This document shows positions 53,762-61,906 of a stretch of DNA of 64,000 bases, piece by piece. The notes beneath the pieces are model-generated. The model saw only the letters and a program-made list of their open reading frames with translations, searched no databases and was not told the origin of the DNA. Source of the stretch: Croceicoccus ponticola (GTDB lineage: Bacteria > Pseudomonadota > Alphaproteobacteria > Sphingomonadales > Sphingomonadaceae); NCBI RefSeq assembly GCF_004004515.1, contig NZ_RXOL01000008.1, positions 27,744-91,743 of the forward strand, read 5' to 3'. A program made the position numbers and the translations under genes. Position 1 is the stretch's first letter; the number at the start of each line of letters is the position of its first letter.

Positions 53762-54682
53762 TCAGCGCCTCAACGGGCGCTGTTCAGACAGAAGGTTGCG
53801 GATGCGGGTTGCCGCGACGCCCGCCTGACCCATCGCGTGGCTGATCTGGTCCAACCCGATCACGACATCTCCCGCCGCGAACAGACCCGGCACACTCGTC
53901 TGCAAATGGTCGTCGACCATGATGCAGTCCTTCTCGCTGGTCTGAGCCCCTGCCATCGCGGCCAGCGCGGAGCGGACGTCGCTGCCCATCGCGGGATAGA
54001 CGCTGTCGAATGCCATGCGGCCATCTGCCGTGTCGAATGCCAGCTGCTCTCCTTCGATGGCGAACCCCTCGCATGGGCCCGCAACGCGTACGATGCCGGC
54101 ATCGTCCAGTTTTGCGATGCATTCGGCGTCCAGATCGTGATCCCCGTCGGGGCAGATGAGGGTCAGGTCGCGGGTAAAGGCGCGCAGGAACAGCGCCTCC
54201 GAAGTGCCATGGTCAGCCGACCCGATGACCGCGACGCGGCGGTCTGTCACTTCGTAACCGTCGCAGACCGGGCAATAGCGCAGCAGGCCACGCGCCAGCG
54301 CAGCGTCATGGACGTCGGGATTCAACGTTGCGGGGCGACGGTTCACCACGCCGGTCGCCACCAGCACGGTGCGGGCGCGATAAGTGCCGGTGTCGGTGCC
54401 GACGGTGAAGATGCCATCGTCGCGCGCCAGCGTTTCGACGCGCTTGTCCTCGCGCAGCGCGCCGTATTTGGCCGCCTGTTCGCGCATCAACCGCAACAGT
54501 TCCTTGCCCGCGATGCCATCGGGATAGCCTGCGTGATTGTGCGTGCAGGGGATCATCGCCGCCCGGCTGCTGCCGCAATCGAACAGGCGGATCGAAAGAT
54601 GATAGCGCGCAAGATATATTGCGGCGGTCAGCCCGGCAGGCCCCGCGCCGATGATGATGCAATCGTCGATTTCGTCGTTCAT
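53762..54682 (-). CDS. Thioredoxin-reductase-like NAD(P)/FAD oxidoreductase
   Basis: A 306-residue flavoprotein. FAD-binding [19 protein letters not shown] at the start, redox pair Cys137/Cys140 in [12 protein letters not shown](P)-binding [15 protein letters not shown], and C-terminal FAD contact [11 protein letters not shown]. The overall form is that of low-molecular-weight thioredoxin reductase, but the second motif is not the standard GGGDSA of TrxB, so it may use another partner. It lies on the minus strand between rimM and trmD, 7 bp from the rimM stop and 56 bp from trmD. No thioredoxin gene is nearby. Confidence 0.9.
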   Translation of the reverse strand: MNDEIDDCIIIGAGPAGLTAAIYLARYHLSIRLFDCGSSRAAMIPCTHNHAGYPDGIAGKELLRLMREQAAKYGALREDKRVETLARDDGIFTVGTDTGTYRARTVLVATGVVNRRPATLNPDVHDAALARGLLRYCPVCDGYEVTDRRVAVIGSADHGTSEALFLRAFTRDLTLICPDGDHDLDAECIAKLDDAGIVRVAGPCEGFAIEGEQLAFDTADGRMAFDSVYPAMGSDVRSALAAMAGAQTSEKDCIMVDDHLQTSVPGLFAAGDVVIGLDQISHAMGQAGVAATRIRNLLSEQRPLRR

Positions 54683-54738
54683 GCCCAGCGCAACGCACGG
54701 GATGGCGTTTGTGTGCCCGGGGCGCTAGTGCCCCGGGC

Positions 54739-55485
54739 ATGCCATTCGCCGCCACCGTCCTGACGCTTTATCCCGAAATGTTTCCGGGACCGCTGGGCGT
54801 GAGCCTTGCCGGACGGGCGCAGGAAGCGGGGACATGGAGCCTCGATACCGTCCAGATCCGCGATTTCGCCAACGATAAGCACCGCACTGTCGATGATACT
54901 CCGGCAGGGGGCGGCGCGGGCATGGTGCTGAAACCCGACGTGCTGGCTGCCGCCATCGACCATGCCAGGGCGCGCCACCCCGACTGTCCCGTGCTGGCGA
55001 TGACTCCGCGCGGGCGTCCGCTGACTCAGCGCCGCGTGCGCGAGCTTGCCGCAGGACCGGGGGTCACGATCCTGTGCGGTCGGTTCGAAGGTTTCGACGA
55101 ACGCATCTTCGACGGGCGCGAGGTCGAGGAAGTCAGCATCGGCGACGTGATCCTGTCGGGCGGAGAGGTCGGCGCGCTCGTGCTGCTCGACGCTTGCATT
55201 CGGCTGCTTCCCGGCGTAATGGGCGCGGCTTCAAGTGGGGTCGAGGAGTCGTTCGAAAGCGGCCTTCTCGAATATCCGCACTATACCCGACCTGTCGAAT
55301 GGGAAGGGCGCACGATCCCTGAAGTGCTGCGATCGGGGGATCATGCGAAAATCGCGGCGTGGCGAAAGCAACGCAGCGAAGACGATACACGGTTACGCAG
55401 GCCGGACCTTTGGGAGCGTCATATCGACGCTCGGGCCCAGCCTGCCTCTGGCGCGCGGCGAAAGAAAAAGGACTTGGACCAGTGA
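54739..55485 (+). CDS. trmD: tRNA (guanine37-N1)-methyltransferase
   Basis: Adds methyl to G37 of tRNAs that read CNN and similar codons, preventing frameshifts. The SPOUT knot region shows [30 protein letters not shown] and [23 protein letters not shown]. Length is 248 residues. ATG 54739 is chosen since the family begins with a short strand ([15 protein letters not shown]). Its promoter should lie in the 56 bp between it and the divergent reductase. The stop overlaps the rplS GTG. Confidence 0.97.
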   Translation: MPFAATVLTLYPEMFPGPLGVSLAGRAQEAGTWSLDTVQIRDFANDKHRTVDDTPAGGGAGMVLKPDVLAAAIDHARARHPDCPVLAMTPRGRPLTQRRVRELAAGPGVTILCGRFEGFDERIFDGREVEEVSIGDVILSGGEVGALVLLDACIRLLPGVMGAASSGVEESFESGLLEYPHYTRPVEWEGRTIPEVLRSGDHAKIAAWRKQRSEDDTRLRRPDLWERHIDARAQPASGARRKKKDLDQ

Positions 55486-55850
55486 ATCTGATCCAGCAGC
55501 TCGAAGCCGAAGCCATCCAGAGCCTCGGCAAGGATATCCCGGAATTCCGTGCGGGCGACACCGTCCGCGTCGGCGTGCGCGTCGTCGAAGGCACGCGTGA
55601 GCGTGTGCAGAACTACGAAGGCGTCGTCATCGCCCGTTCGAATCGCGGCATGGGTTCGAACTTCACCGTTCGCAAGATGTCGTTCGGCGAAGGCGTGGAA
55701 CGCGTTTTCCCGCTCTACTCGCCCAACCTCGACAGCATCACCGTGGTTCGCCGCGGCGTCGTGCGTCGTGCAAAGCTTTATTACCTGCGCGGCCGCACCG
55801 GCAAGCGCGCTCGCATCGCCGAGCGCAAGGTCGTTCGCGACGACGCATAA
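55482..55850 (+). CDS. rplS: 50S ribosomal protein L19
   Basis: A 122-residue L19 with [42 protein letters not shown] and [23 protein letters not shown]. The start is GTG at 55482 in a GTGA overlap with the trmD stop; the frame is open upstream inside trmD. It sits at the 30S-50S interface. A strong terminator follows. Confidence 0.97.
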   Translation: MNLIQQLEAEAIQSLGKDIPEFRAGDTVRVGVRVVEGTRERVQNYEGVVIARSNRGMGSNFTVRKMSFGEGVERVFPLYSPNLDSITVVRRGVVRRAKLYYLRGRTGKRARIAERKVVRDDA

Positions 55851-55878
55851 GTTCTCGCGCATTGCGCCAGGCAGAAAC

Positions 55879-55907
55879 AAGGCGGTTCCTTCGGGAGCCG
55901 CCTTTTT
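55879..55907 (+). terminator. Terminator after rplS
   Basis: AAGGCGGTTCC pairs with GGAGCCGCCTT across a TTCG tetraloop with one wobble pair, followed by T-run TTTTT. It lies 28 bp after the rplS stop. Confidence 0.97.
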
Positions 55908-56027
55908 CGTATTGGGTACAAGAACCCGCAAGTGGCGCGACCTGCGCTCGTCACAAGGCTTGCACCGAGGCGTGGCAACGCTTAACCGGCTCGCTCGACC
56001 GACGCATCAAAGCACTGGAAAACGACC

Positions 56028-57128
56028 ATGGCGACCGCCGCCGATACCATCGAGTTTCGCGAACTTCCGCACCCTGCACCGACATCGGATGCGGACCGTG
56101 CATTAGCGCTTGCGAACCCCGGTTTCGGCACACAGTTTACCGATCACATGGTATCCATCGAATGGACCGAGGGTGAGGGCTGGCACAACGCCACCGTCGG
56201 CCCGCTGCAGCCGATCCCGCTGCACCCGGCCTCAGCAGTGTTGCACTATGCGCAGGAAATCTTCGAGGGGCTGAAGGCCTATCGCCATCCCGACGGTTCG
56301 ACCGCGCTGTTTCGTCCCGAAGAAAACGCCCGCCGGTTCAACAAGTCGGCCGACCGGCTCGCCATGCCGCACTTGCCCGAGGCGCTGTTCATTTCCGCGA
56401 TAGAGGCGCTGCTCGCCAAGGATGGCGGCTGGATACCAGAAGGCGCGGGCGCGTCGCTCTACCTTCGCCCGTTCATGTTTGCGGACGAAGTGTTTCTCGG
56501 CGTCCGTCCGGCCAAGCGCTATCGCTTCATGGTCATCGCCAGCCCGGCCGGAAATTACTTCAAGTCGGGCGCGCCGGCGGTGTCGATCTGGGTGTCGAGC
56601 GAATATACCCGCGCCGCGCCCGGCGGCACCGGCGCGGCCAAGTGCGGCGGCAATTATGCCGCCAGCCTCGTCCCGCAGGCCGCTGCGATCGAACGCGGTT
56701 TCGACCAGGTCGTCTTCCTCGACGCGGTTGAGCGCAAGTGGATCGAGGAACTGGGCGGCATGAACCTGTTCTTCGTGTTCGACGACGGTCGCGTCGTCAC
56801 CCCGGCGCTGACGGGAACGATCCTGCCCGGGATCACCCGCGCCAGCCTGATCGAGCTGCTCCGCGCCGAAGGGCTGGACGTGAGCGAAGGACGTTACTCG
56901 ATCGATCAGTGGGAAGCCGATGCCAGAAGCGGCAAGCTGGTTGAGTGTTTCGCATGCGGCACGGCTGCGGTGGTGACCGCGGTGGGCCGGGTTGCAGGGC
57001 ACGACATCGATTTCACCGTCGGTTCGGGTGGCCCGGGTCAGGTAACCGAAAAGGTGAAGGCGACGCTGACCGGCATCCAGCGCGGTGAGATTGCCGACAG
57101 CCACGGCTGGGTCCGCAAGCTGGGCTGA
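56028..57128 (+). CDS. ilvE: Branched-chain amino-acid aminotransferase
   Basis: PLP enzyme that makes or degrades leucine, isoleucine and valine with glutamate/2-oxoglutarate. The PLP lysine lies in GGTGAAKCGGNYAASL near residue 205, with FEGLKAYRHPDGSTALFRP near 76, IEELGGMNLFFVF near 245, and GTAAVVTAVG near 320. The length of 366 residues puts it in the larger bacterial/eukaryal IlvE subgroup. Converges on the substrate-binding protein gene, 67 bp apart. Confidence 0.96.
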   Translation: MATAADTIEFRELPHPAPTSDADRALALANPGFGTQFTDHMVSIEWTEGEGWHNATVGPLQPIPLHPASAVLHYAQEIFEGLKAYRHPDGSTALFRPEENARRFNKSADRLAMPHLPEALFISAIEALLAKDGGWIPEGAGASLYLRPFMFADEVFLGVRPAKRYRFMVIASPAGNYFKSGAPAVSIWVSSEYTRAAPGGTGAAKCGGNYAASLVPQAAAIERGFDQVVFLDAVERKWIEELGGMNLFFVFDDGRVVTPALTGTILPGITRASLIELLRAEGLDVSEGRYSIDQWEADARSGKLVECFACGTAAVVTAVGRVAGHDIDFTVGSGGPGQVTEKVKATLTGIQRGEIADSHGWVRKLG

Positions 57129-57195
57129 GCCAGAGGCTCTTGCCAATGGGTCGAGAAGGTGTGGAGCGCAAACCTCGTGGCGTGCGCTTTACGCC

Positions 57196-58815
57196 TTACT
57201 CTTCCAGATAGACGAACTTGAAGTTCCCGGCGCCGTCGCTGCCCCAATTTTTGACCCGGGTGTCGACCATCGTATTCTGTGCACCGTAATAAAGCGGCAG
57301 GATCGGCATTTCGTCGATCAGGATCGCCTCGGCCTGATGGAACAGGTTCATGCGTTTCGTCGTGTCGCCCGTCGCCAGCGCTTCGGCCACCAGTGCGTCG
57401 TAGCGCGGATTGCTCCACCCGCTGTCGTTGTTCGGGCTGTCGGTCGTCATCAGCGTCAGATATGCGCCGGGGCCGGGGTAGAAACCGAACCAGCCGGATC
57501 GGGTAACGTCGAAATCGCGCGCCTTGCGGGTGTCCAGAAAGACCTTCCATTCCTGGTTGTAGATGCCCACGTCGATGCCAAGCTCCTTCTTCCACATCGC
57601 CTGGATCGCTTCGGCCAGCTTCCGATTCTTTTCGAGCGTGTTGATCAGGATGTCCAACTTGGGAAAGCCCTTGCCGCCGGGATAGCCAGCTTGTGCCAGC
57701 AAGCGGCGGGCGGCTGCCGGATCGGCCTTGGGCGCGGGCATGGCATCGTATCCGGGCAGGCCCAGCGGGGCGAGCCCGCCCGCAGGCGTTTCCCCCCCCA
57801 ACAGCACCCGTTCGGTCAGCAGCTTGCGGTCGAGCGCAAGCGAAAGCGCCTTGCGCACGCGCTTGTCCGAGAAGGCTTTTCGACCGGTGTTGAAGGCATA
57901 GAAATTGGCGTTCGGCTGATGGTCGGTGCGCAGCTCGTCAGGATGGCTTTTCCTGAGGCTGGCGATGCGTTCGACCGGGACCGAGCCGGTATTTGTCATA
58001 TGCAATTGGCCCGAAAGATAGGCGTTCAGCTCGCTCTTCTGGTTTTCGATCGCAAAGAACCGGATGCCGTTCAGCCGTACGTTCGCCGCATCCCAGTAAT
58101 TCGGGTTCTTCTTTACCGATATGTACTGGTTGGTTTTCCATTCATCGAGAATGAAGGGGCCATTGCCGACGTAGCTGCCCTGCTCGAACCAGTCGTTGTT
58201 CCGGTCGGTCATCTTGCCGTTGGCTTCGACTGCCGCCTTCTGGACCGGATAGAAGGTGTATGTCGCCAACATGTTCAACAAGTGCGGCATTGGCGCGTCG
58301 GCCGTGATGACAAGCGTCTGCGGATCGGGCGAACTGAAGCCGACGGTCGAAAAGTCGTCGGTCTTGCCCTTGTTGAAATCTTCTGCGCCCTTGATGCCGT
58401 AAAACAGTTCCGCCAGCTCCGCGCCCAGCGCCGGGGTCAGGATGCGGCGAAAGCTGTAGAGGAAATCCTGTGCAGTGAGCGGTGACCCGTCGCTCCACAT
58501 CGCGCCGGGGCGCAAATGGAAGGTCCACTGCCGGTATTCGTCGTCATGTTCCCAGCTTTGCGCCACGCCCGGCAGAACGCCGTAAGGATCGATGGGATCG
58601 GACGTGACCAGCCCTTCGCTCAGCACCGCGATAATGCGGCCGTCGGGCGACCCGGTGTTAAGCTGGGGGTCGAGCGTGCGCGGCTCCACGCCATTTCCGG
58701 TCAGCAGGATGCCGTCCTGCACGCCGATATCGGCATCCGTTTCCCCCTTGCTGCAGGCGGCGAGCGAAAGGGCCATCGCCAAGGCGATGCAGATACGGCT
58801 GTAGAGGCTGGTCAT
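57196..58815 (-). CDS. Oligopeptide-type ABC substrate-binding lipoprotein, copy 1
   Basis: A 539-residue SBP_bac_5 protein. The lipobox SLAAC puts Cys at about residue 21. GVEPRTLDPQLNTGSPDG and GVAQSWEHDDEYRQWTFHLRPGAMWSDGSPLTAQDF mark the N-lobe, FYAFNTGRKAFSDKRVRKALSLALDR the hinge, and ANFKFVYLEE-like GNFKFVYLEE the end. It would bind a peptide or similar ligand in the periplasm. No ABC permease or ATPase lies beside it. Its upstream neighbour is a paralogue. Confidence 0.93.
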   Translation of the reverse strand: MTSLYSRICIALAMALSLAACSKGETDADIGVQDGILLTGNGVEPRTLDPQLNTGSPDGRIIAVLSEGLVTSDPIDPYGVLPGVAQSWEHDDEYRQWTFHLRPGAMWSDGSPLTAQDFLYSFRRILTPALGAELAELFYGIKGAEDFNKGKTDDFSTVGFSSPDPQTLVITADAPMPHLLNMLATYTFYPVQKAAVEANGKMTDRNNDWFEQGSYVGNGPFILDEWKTNQYISVKKNPNYWDAANVRLNGIRFFAIENQKSELNAYLSGQLHMTNTGSVPVERIASLRKSHPDELRTDHQPNANFYAFNTGRKAFSDKRVRKALSLALDRKLLTERVLLGGETPAGGLAPLGLPGYDAMPAPKADPAAARRLLAQAGYPGGKGFPKLDILINTLEKNRKLAEAIQAMWKKELGIDVGIYNQEWKVFLDTRKARDFDVTRSGWFGFYPGPGAYLTLMTTDSPNNDSGWSNPRYDALVAEALATGDTTKRMNLFHQAEAILIDEMPILPLYYGAQNTMVDTRVKNWGSDGAGNFKFVYLEE

Positions 58816-58846
58816 GCGTGGTCCGTTATTGCCAGTGCGGTTTTCT

Positions 58847-60454
58847 TCAGTTCGACGAAAACGACATGAACTTGTACACGCGATTCCCGTTAATGCTATG
58901 GCCCCAACCCTTGACCCGGGGATCGAGCAGATAAGTCTGGGAATAATTGAGCAGGGGGATCAGCGGCTGCTGCGCCAGCATCAAATCCTCTGCCTTGCGC
59001 ATCGTGGCCATGCGGCTGGATTGGTCGGACATAGCGCGGGCTTCGGCAATCAGGGCGTCATAGCGCGGATCGGCCCAGCCGGCTTCGTTGTTGCGTCCGC
59101 CGGATGCGAGGATGTCGAGGAATGCGCCGGGATCGAGATAGCCCGCCACCCAGCCCGAACGTGCGATCTGGAACTGCCTGTCGCGAGAAGCGGCGAGATA
59201 GTCCTTCCATGATCTTGCACGAATGCCAACGTTGATCCCCAATCCATCGCGCCACATGGCAATCACCGCCTCTGCGACCGACTGGTGGATGTCGAATTCG
59301 TTGATCAGAATGGTCGTTTCGGGAAAGCCGCGGCCATCGGGATAGCCTGCTTCGGCCAGCAGTCGGCGCGCCTTCGCCACATCGGGTGCAGGTGGGCCGA
59401 TATGGTCATAACCCGGAATTCCAGGTGGCACGAAGCCGCCGATCGCCTGCCTGTCGCCGCCCAACTTCTCAACGAGTTTCTGACGGTCGATGGCCAGGGC
59501 CAGCGCCCGACGCACGCGAACGTCGTCGAACGGTCTTTGCTGCAGGTTGAACACATAGACATAGGCGCCCAGCATGTCTTCAGTGACGACCGCGTTGGGC
59601 CGCTTGCGCTTCAATTCGGCGATTTCCGATCCCGTAAACGATTGGGTGACATGAACATCGCCCTTGATGAACGCTGTCACTTCGGCATCGCGTTCGCCCA
59701 GCGGCACGAAGCGTACGGCATTCAGCGCGACGTTGCCGGCGTCCCAGTATTGCGGGTTGCGTTCAAGCAACACGAAACGGTTGACCCGCCATTCGCTGAG
59801 GAGGAAGGGCCCGTTGCCGACGTAAGTGCCGGCGCTGGCCCAGCGATTGTCCGCATCGTCGATCCGGCCGCCTGCTTGCACCGCGGCCTGGTTGACCGGG
59901 ACGAACGCCGTACCTGCCAGCATCGGGAGAAGGTAGGGCGCGGGATATTCTAACGTCAGCACGAGCCGATAGGGATCGGGAGCGGCAATGCCGACTTGCG
60001 CGAAATCGGTCAGTTCTCCGCGATTGTAGGCCCGGGCATTGCGAATGACATGGAGCAGGTCGGCGCCTTCCGCGCCCAGTTTCGGTGCCAGCATTCGTTG
60101 GAAACTGAAAACGAAGTCCTGCGCGGTCAGGGGCTGACCGTCGCTCCACCGCGCATCTTTTCGCAAGTTGAAGGTCCAGGTTTTGTAATCAGGGCTGTGC
60201 TGCCAGGAACGTGCGACGCCGGGCCGGACCGCGCCGGTATCATCCGGATCATGAATGACGAGCCCTTCGCTGAGCGCGCCGACGATGTTCGCTTCTGGCG
60301 CGCCGATCAGCAGGTGGGGGTCGAGCGTTGCGGGGTCGGCGCCGTTGGCAACGATCAGCACGCCATTTTCCATCGCGACGTCGACCGCACGTTCTTGCGA
60401 ATCGCAACCAGCCAAGGCCAACCCGGCCAAGGCAATGAAAATAAACCTGAGAAT
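58847..60454 (-). CDS. Oligopeptide-type ABC substrate-binding lipoprotein, copy 2, apparent AUU start
   Basis: Paralogue of copy 1 with the same domain order (GADPATLDPHLLIGAPEAN, RKDARWSDGQPLTAQDF, DVRVRRALALAIDRQKL) and ending YKFMSFSSN. The frame's first standard start is TTG 60430, which leaves only MAGLALAGC and no basic residue. Upstream the frame continues as LRFIFIALAGLALAGC, a good lipoprotein signal with lipobox LAGC. Its likely start is ATT at 60454-60452, with GAGGGGGG 8 nt before it, giving 535 residues. No ATG, GTG or TTG occurs in frame between that site and upstream sequence. A sequencing error at this base is the alternative. The protein body itself is not in doubt. Confidence 0.88.
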   Translation of the reverse strand: MLRFIFIALAGLALAGCDSQERAVDVAMENGVLIVANGADPATLDPHLLIGAPEANIVGALSEGLVIHDPDDTGAVRPGVARSWQHSPDYKTWTFNLRKDARWSDGQPLTAQDFVFSFQRMLAPKLGAEGADLLHVIRNARAYNRGELTDFAQVGIAAPDPYRLVLTLEYPAPYLLPMLAGTAFVPVNQAAVQAGGRIDDADNRWASAGTYVGNGPFLLSEWRVNRFVLLERNPQYWDAGNVALNAVRFVPLGERDAEVTAFIKGDVHVTQSFTGSEIAELKRKRPNAVVTEDMLGAYVYVFNLQQRPFDDVRVRRALALAIDRQKLVEKLGGDRQAIGGFVPPGIPGYDHIGPPAPDVAKARRLLAEAGYPDGRGFPETTILINEFDIHQSVAEAVIAMWRDGLGINVGIRARSWKDYLAASRDRQFQIARSGWVAGYLDPGAFLDILASGGRNNEAGWADPRYDALIAEARAMSDQSSRMATMRKAEDLMLAQQPLIPLLNYSQTYLLDPRVKGWGHSINGNRVYKFMSFSSN

Positions 60455-60540
60455 TTTGTAATCCCCCCTCTGCCCCAGATATGCGCCACCAATTATCGAG
60501 GCAAGGTGGAAATAGTACTACGGGTCCATAACGGATCAAA

Positions 60541-61626
60541 TCAGGCCGCTTCTTCAGACCTCTCGCTTTTGCAGGACTTAGTGCGGTCTTTGTCGGTGCA
60601 TGCCTCGAGTAGCTCGATCAACGCCCGCTCCTCCCGCGTCAGCCAGCGGGTTTTGCGCGGCATGGAGAGTTTTTCGCGCCAGATTTCCTGCACTTCCACA
60701 AGATCGATCACAGCAGGATGGATATAACTGCGTCGCGCCACCGCAGGCGTATTGCCCAACTTGCTGGATACCACCTCCAGTACTTGTCTGATCGGCGTAC
60801 GCCCGTCGCCATCGGCCCCGTCGCCATCGGCCAAGGTCGCGAGCGCGACGACGCTGGCATGAAATGTGCGGAAATCCTTGGCGCTGAAATTCTCACCCAT
60901 GGTTTCGCGCAGGTATTCGTTGACGTCGCTCGACGCCACGGGATGAGGCTCGCCATGTTCGTCGAGGTACTGGAACAGGTTCTGACCGGGCAAATCCTGC
61001 ATCTGCTTGACGAAGCGCAAGAGGCTGCGATCGGTCAGCGTCACTTCGCGCATCTGGCCCGACTTGCCCTTGAAACGCAGGGAAAGTCGCCTTCCGGTCA
61101 GCGACGCATGCCGCTGGCGCAGGGTCGTCGCACCGAAACTGGCGTTGCTTTTCGCGTAAGTCTCGTTGCCGACGCGCAGGCGCCCGAGGTCGAGAAGGCG
61201 GATAACCGAAGCGACCGCGCGCTGCTTGGTAAGCCCTCGGCGCGACAGATCGTCTTCCACCCGCTTGCGAATGAGCGGCAGTGCCTTGCCGAACGCGACG
61301 GTGCGGTCGAACTTCTCGCTCTCCCGCTCAGCGCGAAAGCTTGGATGATAGCGATATTGCTTGCGCCCACGCGCGTCGAAACCGGTGGCAAGGATATGGC
61401 CGTTGGCAGCGGGGCCGAACCAGGCATCGACATAGGCGGGCGGCAAGGCAATCGCATTGAGCCGCTGGATCTCGACGCGATTGGTGACCCGACGGCCCTT
61501 TGCATCGGAGTACGACCAACCGCGACCGCAACGCCGCCGCGCTATGCCTGGAAGCGAATCGTCGACGAAAATGAGCCCGGTCGTGTCAGGCTGCGGTTTC
61601 GGGCTTGTTTTCGAATGACTTGCCAT
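60541..61626 (-). CDS. topIB: DNA topoisomerase IB (eukaryotic-type)
   Basis: Relaxes supercoils by nicking one strand through a 3'-phosphotyrosine. The N-lobe (GRGWSYSDAKGRRVTN, ALPPAYVDAWFGPAANGHI) and the catalytic lobe are present: RHASLTGRRLSLRFKGKSGQ with Lys, FRTFHASVVALATLA with Arg/His, and the nucleophile Tyr in ARRSYIHPAV. Bacterial type IB enzymes are about 320-380 residues. ATG 61626 gives 361; ATG 61653 is the other option, and neither has a strong ribosome-binding site. Longer frames run across the tRNA-Gln gene and are rejected. Confidence 0.94.
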   Translation of the reverse strand: MASHSKTSPKPQPDTTGLIFVDDSLPGIARRRCGRGWSYSDAKGRRVTNRVEIQRLNAIALPPAYVDAWFGPAANGHILATGFDARGRKQYRYHPSFRAERESEKFDRTVAFGKALPLIRKRVEDDLSRRGLTKQRAVASVIRLLDLGRLRVGNETYAKSNASFGATTLRQRHASLTGRRLSLRFKGKSGQMREVTLTDRSLLRFVKQMQDLPGQNLFQYLDEHGEPHPVASSDVNEYLRETMGENFSAKDFRTFHASVVALATLADGDGADGDGRTPIRQVLEVVSSKLGNTPAVARRSYIHPAVIDLVEVQEIWREKLSMPRKTRWLTREERALIELLEACTDKDRTKSCKSERSEEAA

Positions 61627-61722
61627 GATGAGCCAAGAAACGACATGGTCCATGATACGGTTCCGGCGATCGGCCCTTTTCATCTGCTCGCATGGCGCTA
61701 TATGCAGCCTCCTTGCCGGCAC

Positions 61723-61797
61723 TGGGGCGTAGCCAAGCGGTAAGGCACCGGTTTTTGGTACCGGCACGCGCAGGTTCGAATCCTGCCGCCCCAGCCA
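61723..61797 (+). tRNA. tRNA-Gln (anticodon TTG)
   Basis: A 75-nt cloverleaf with encoded CCA: acceptor TGGGGCG pairs with CGCCCCA, anticodon stem CCGGT/ACCGG around TTTTGGT with anticodon TTG, T-loop TTCGAAT. The U1-A72 pair and discriminator G fit tRNA-Gln. Confidence 0.98.
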
Positions 61798-61906
61798 GCA
61801 AGTTCGCGACAGGCCGCGTCGGGGGCGACCTTCGCCAGACCGCGTCGCCAAGGCCGGACCAAACTCCATACTTGGGAAATGCGAGCCTCGCTGCTAGGCG
61901 CGCGCC

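Noticed and set aside
61626..61869. Longer N-terminus for topoisomerase IB
   Set aside because: The extension is the reverse complement of tRNA-Gln and its flank, so it cannot be coding sequence of this enzyme.
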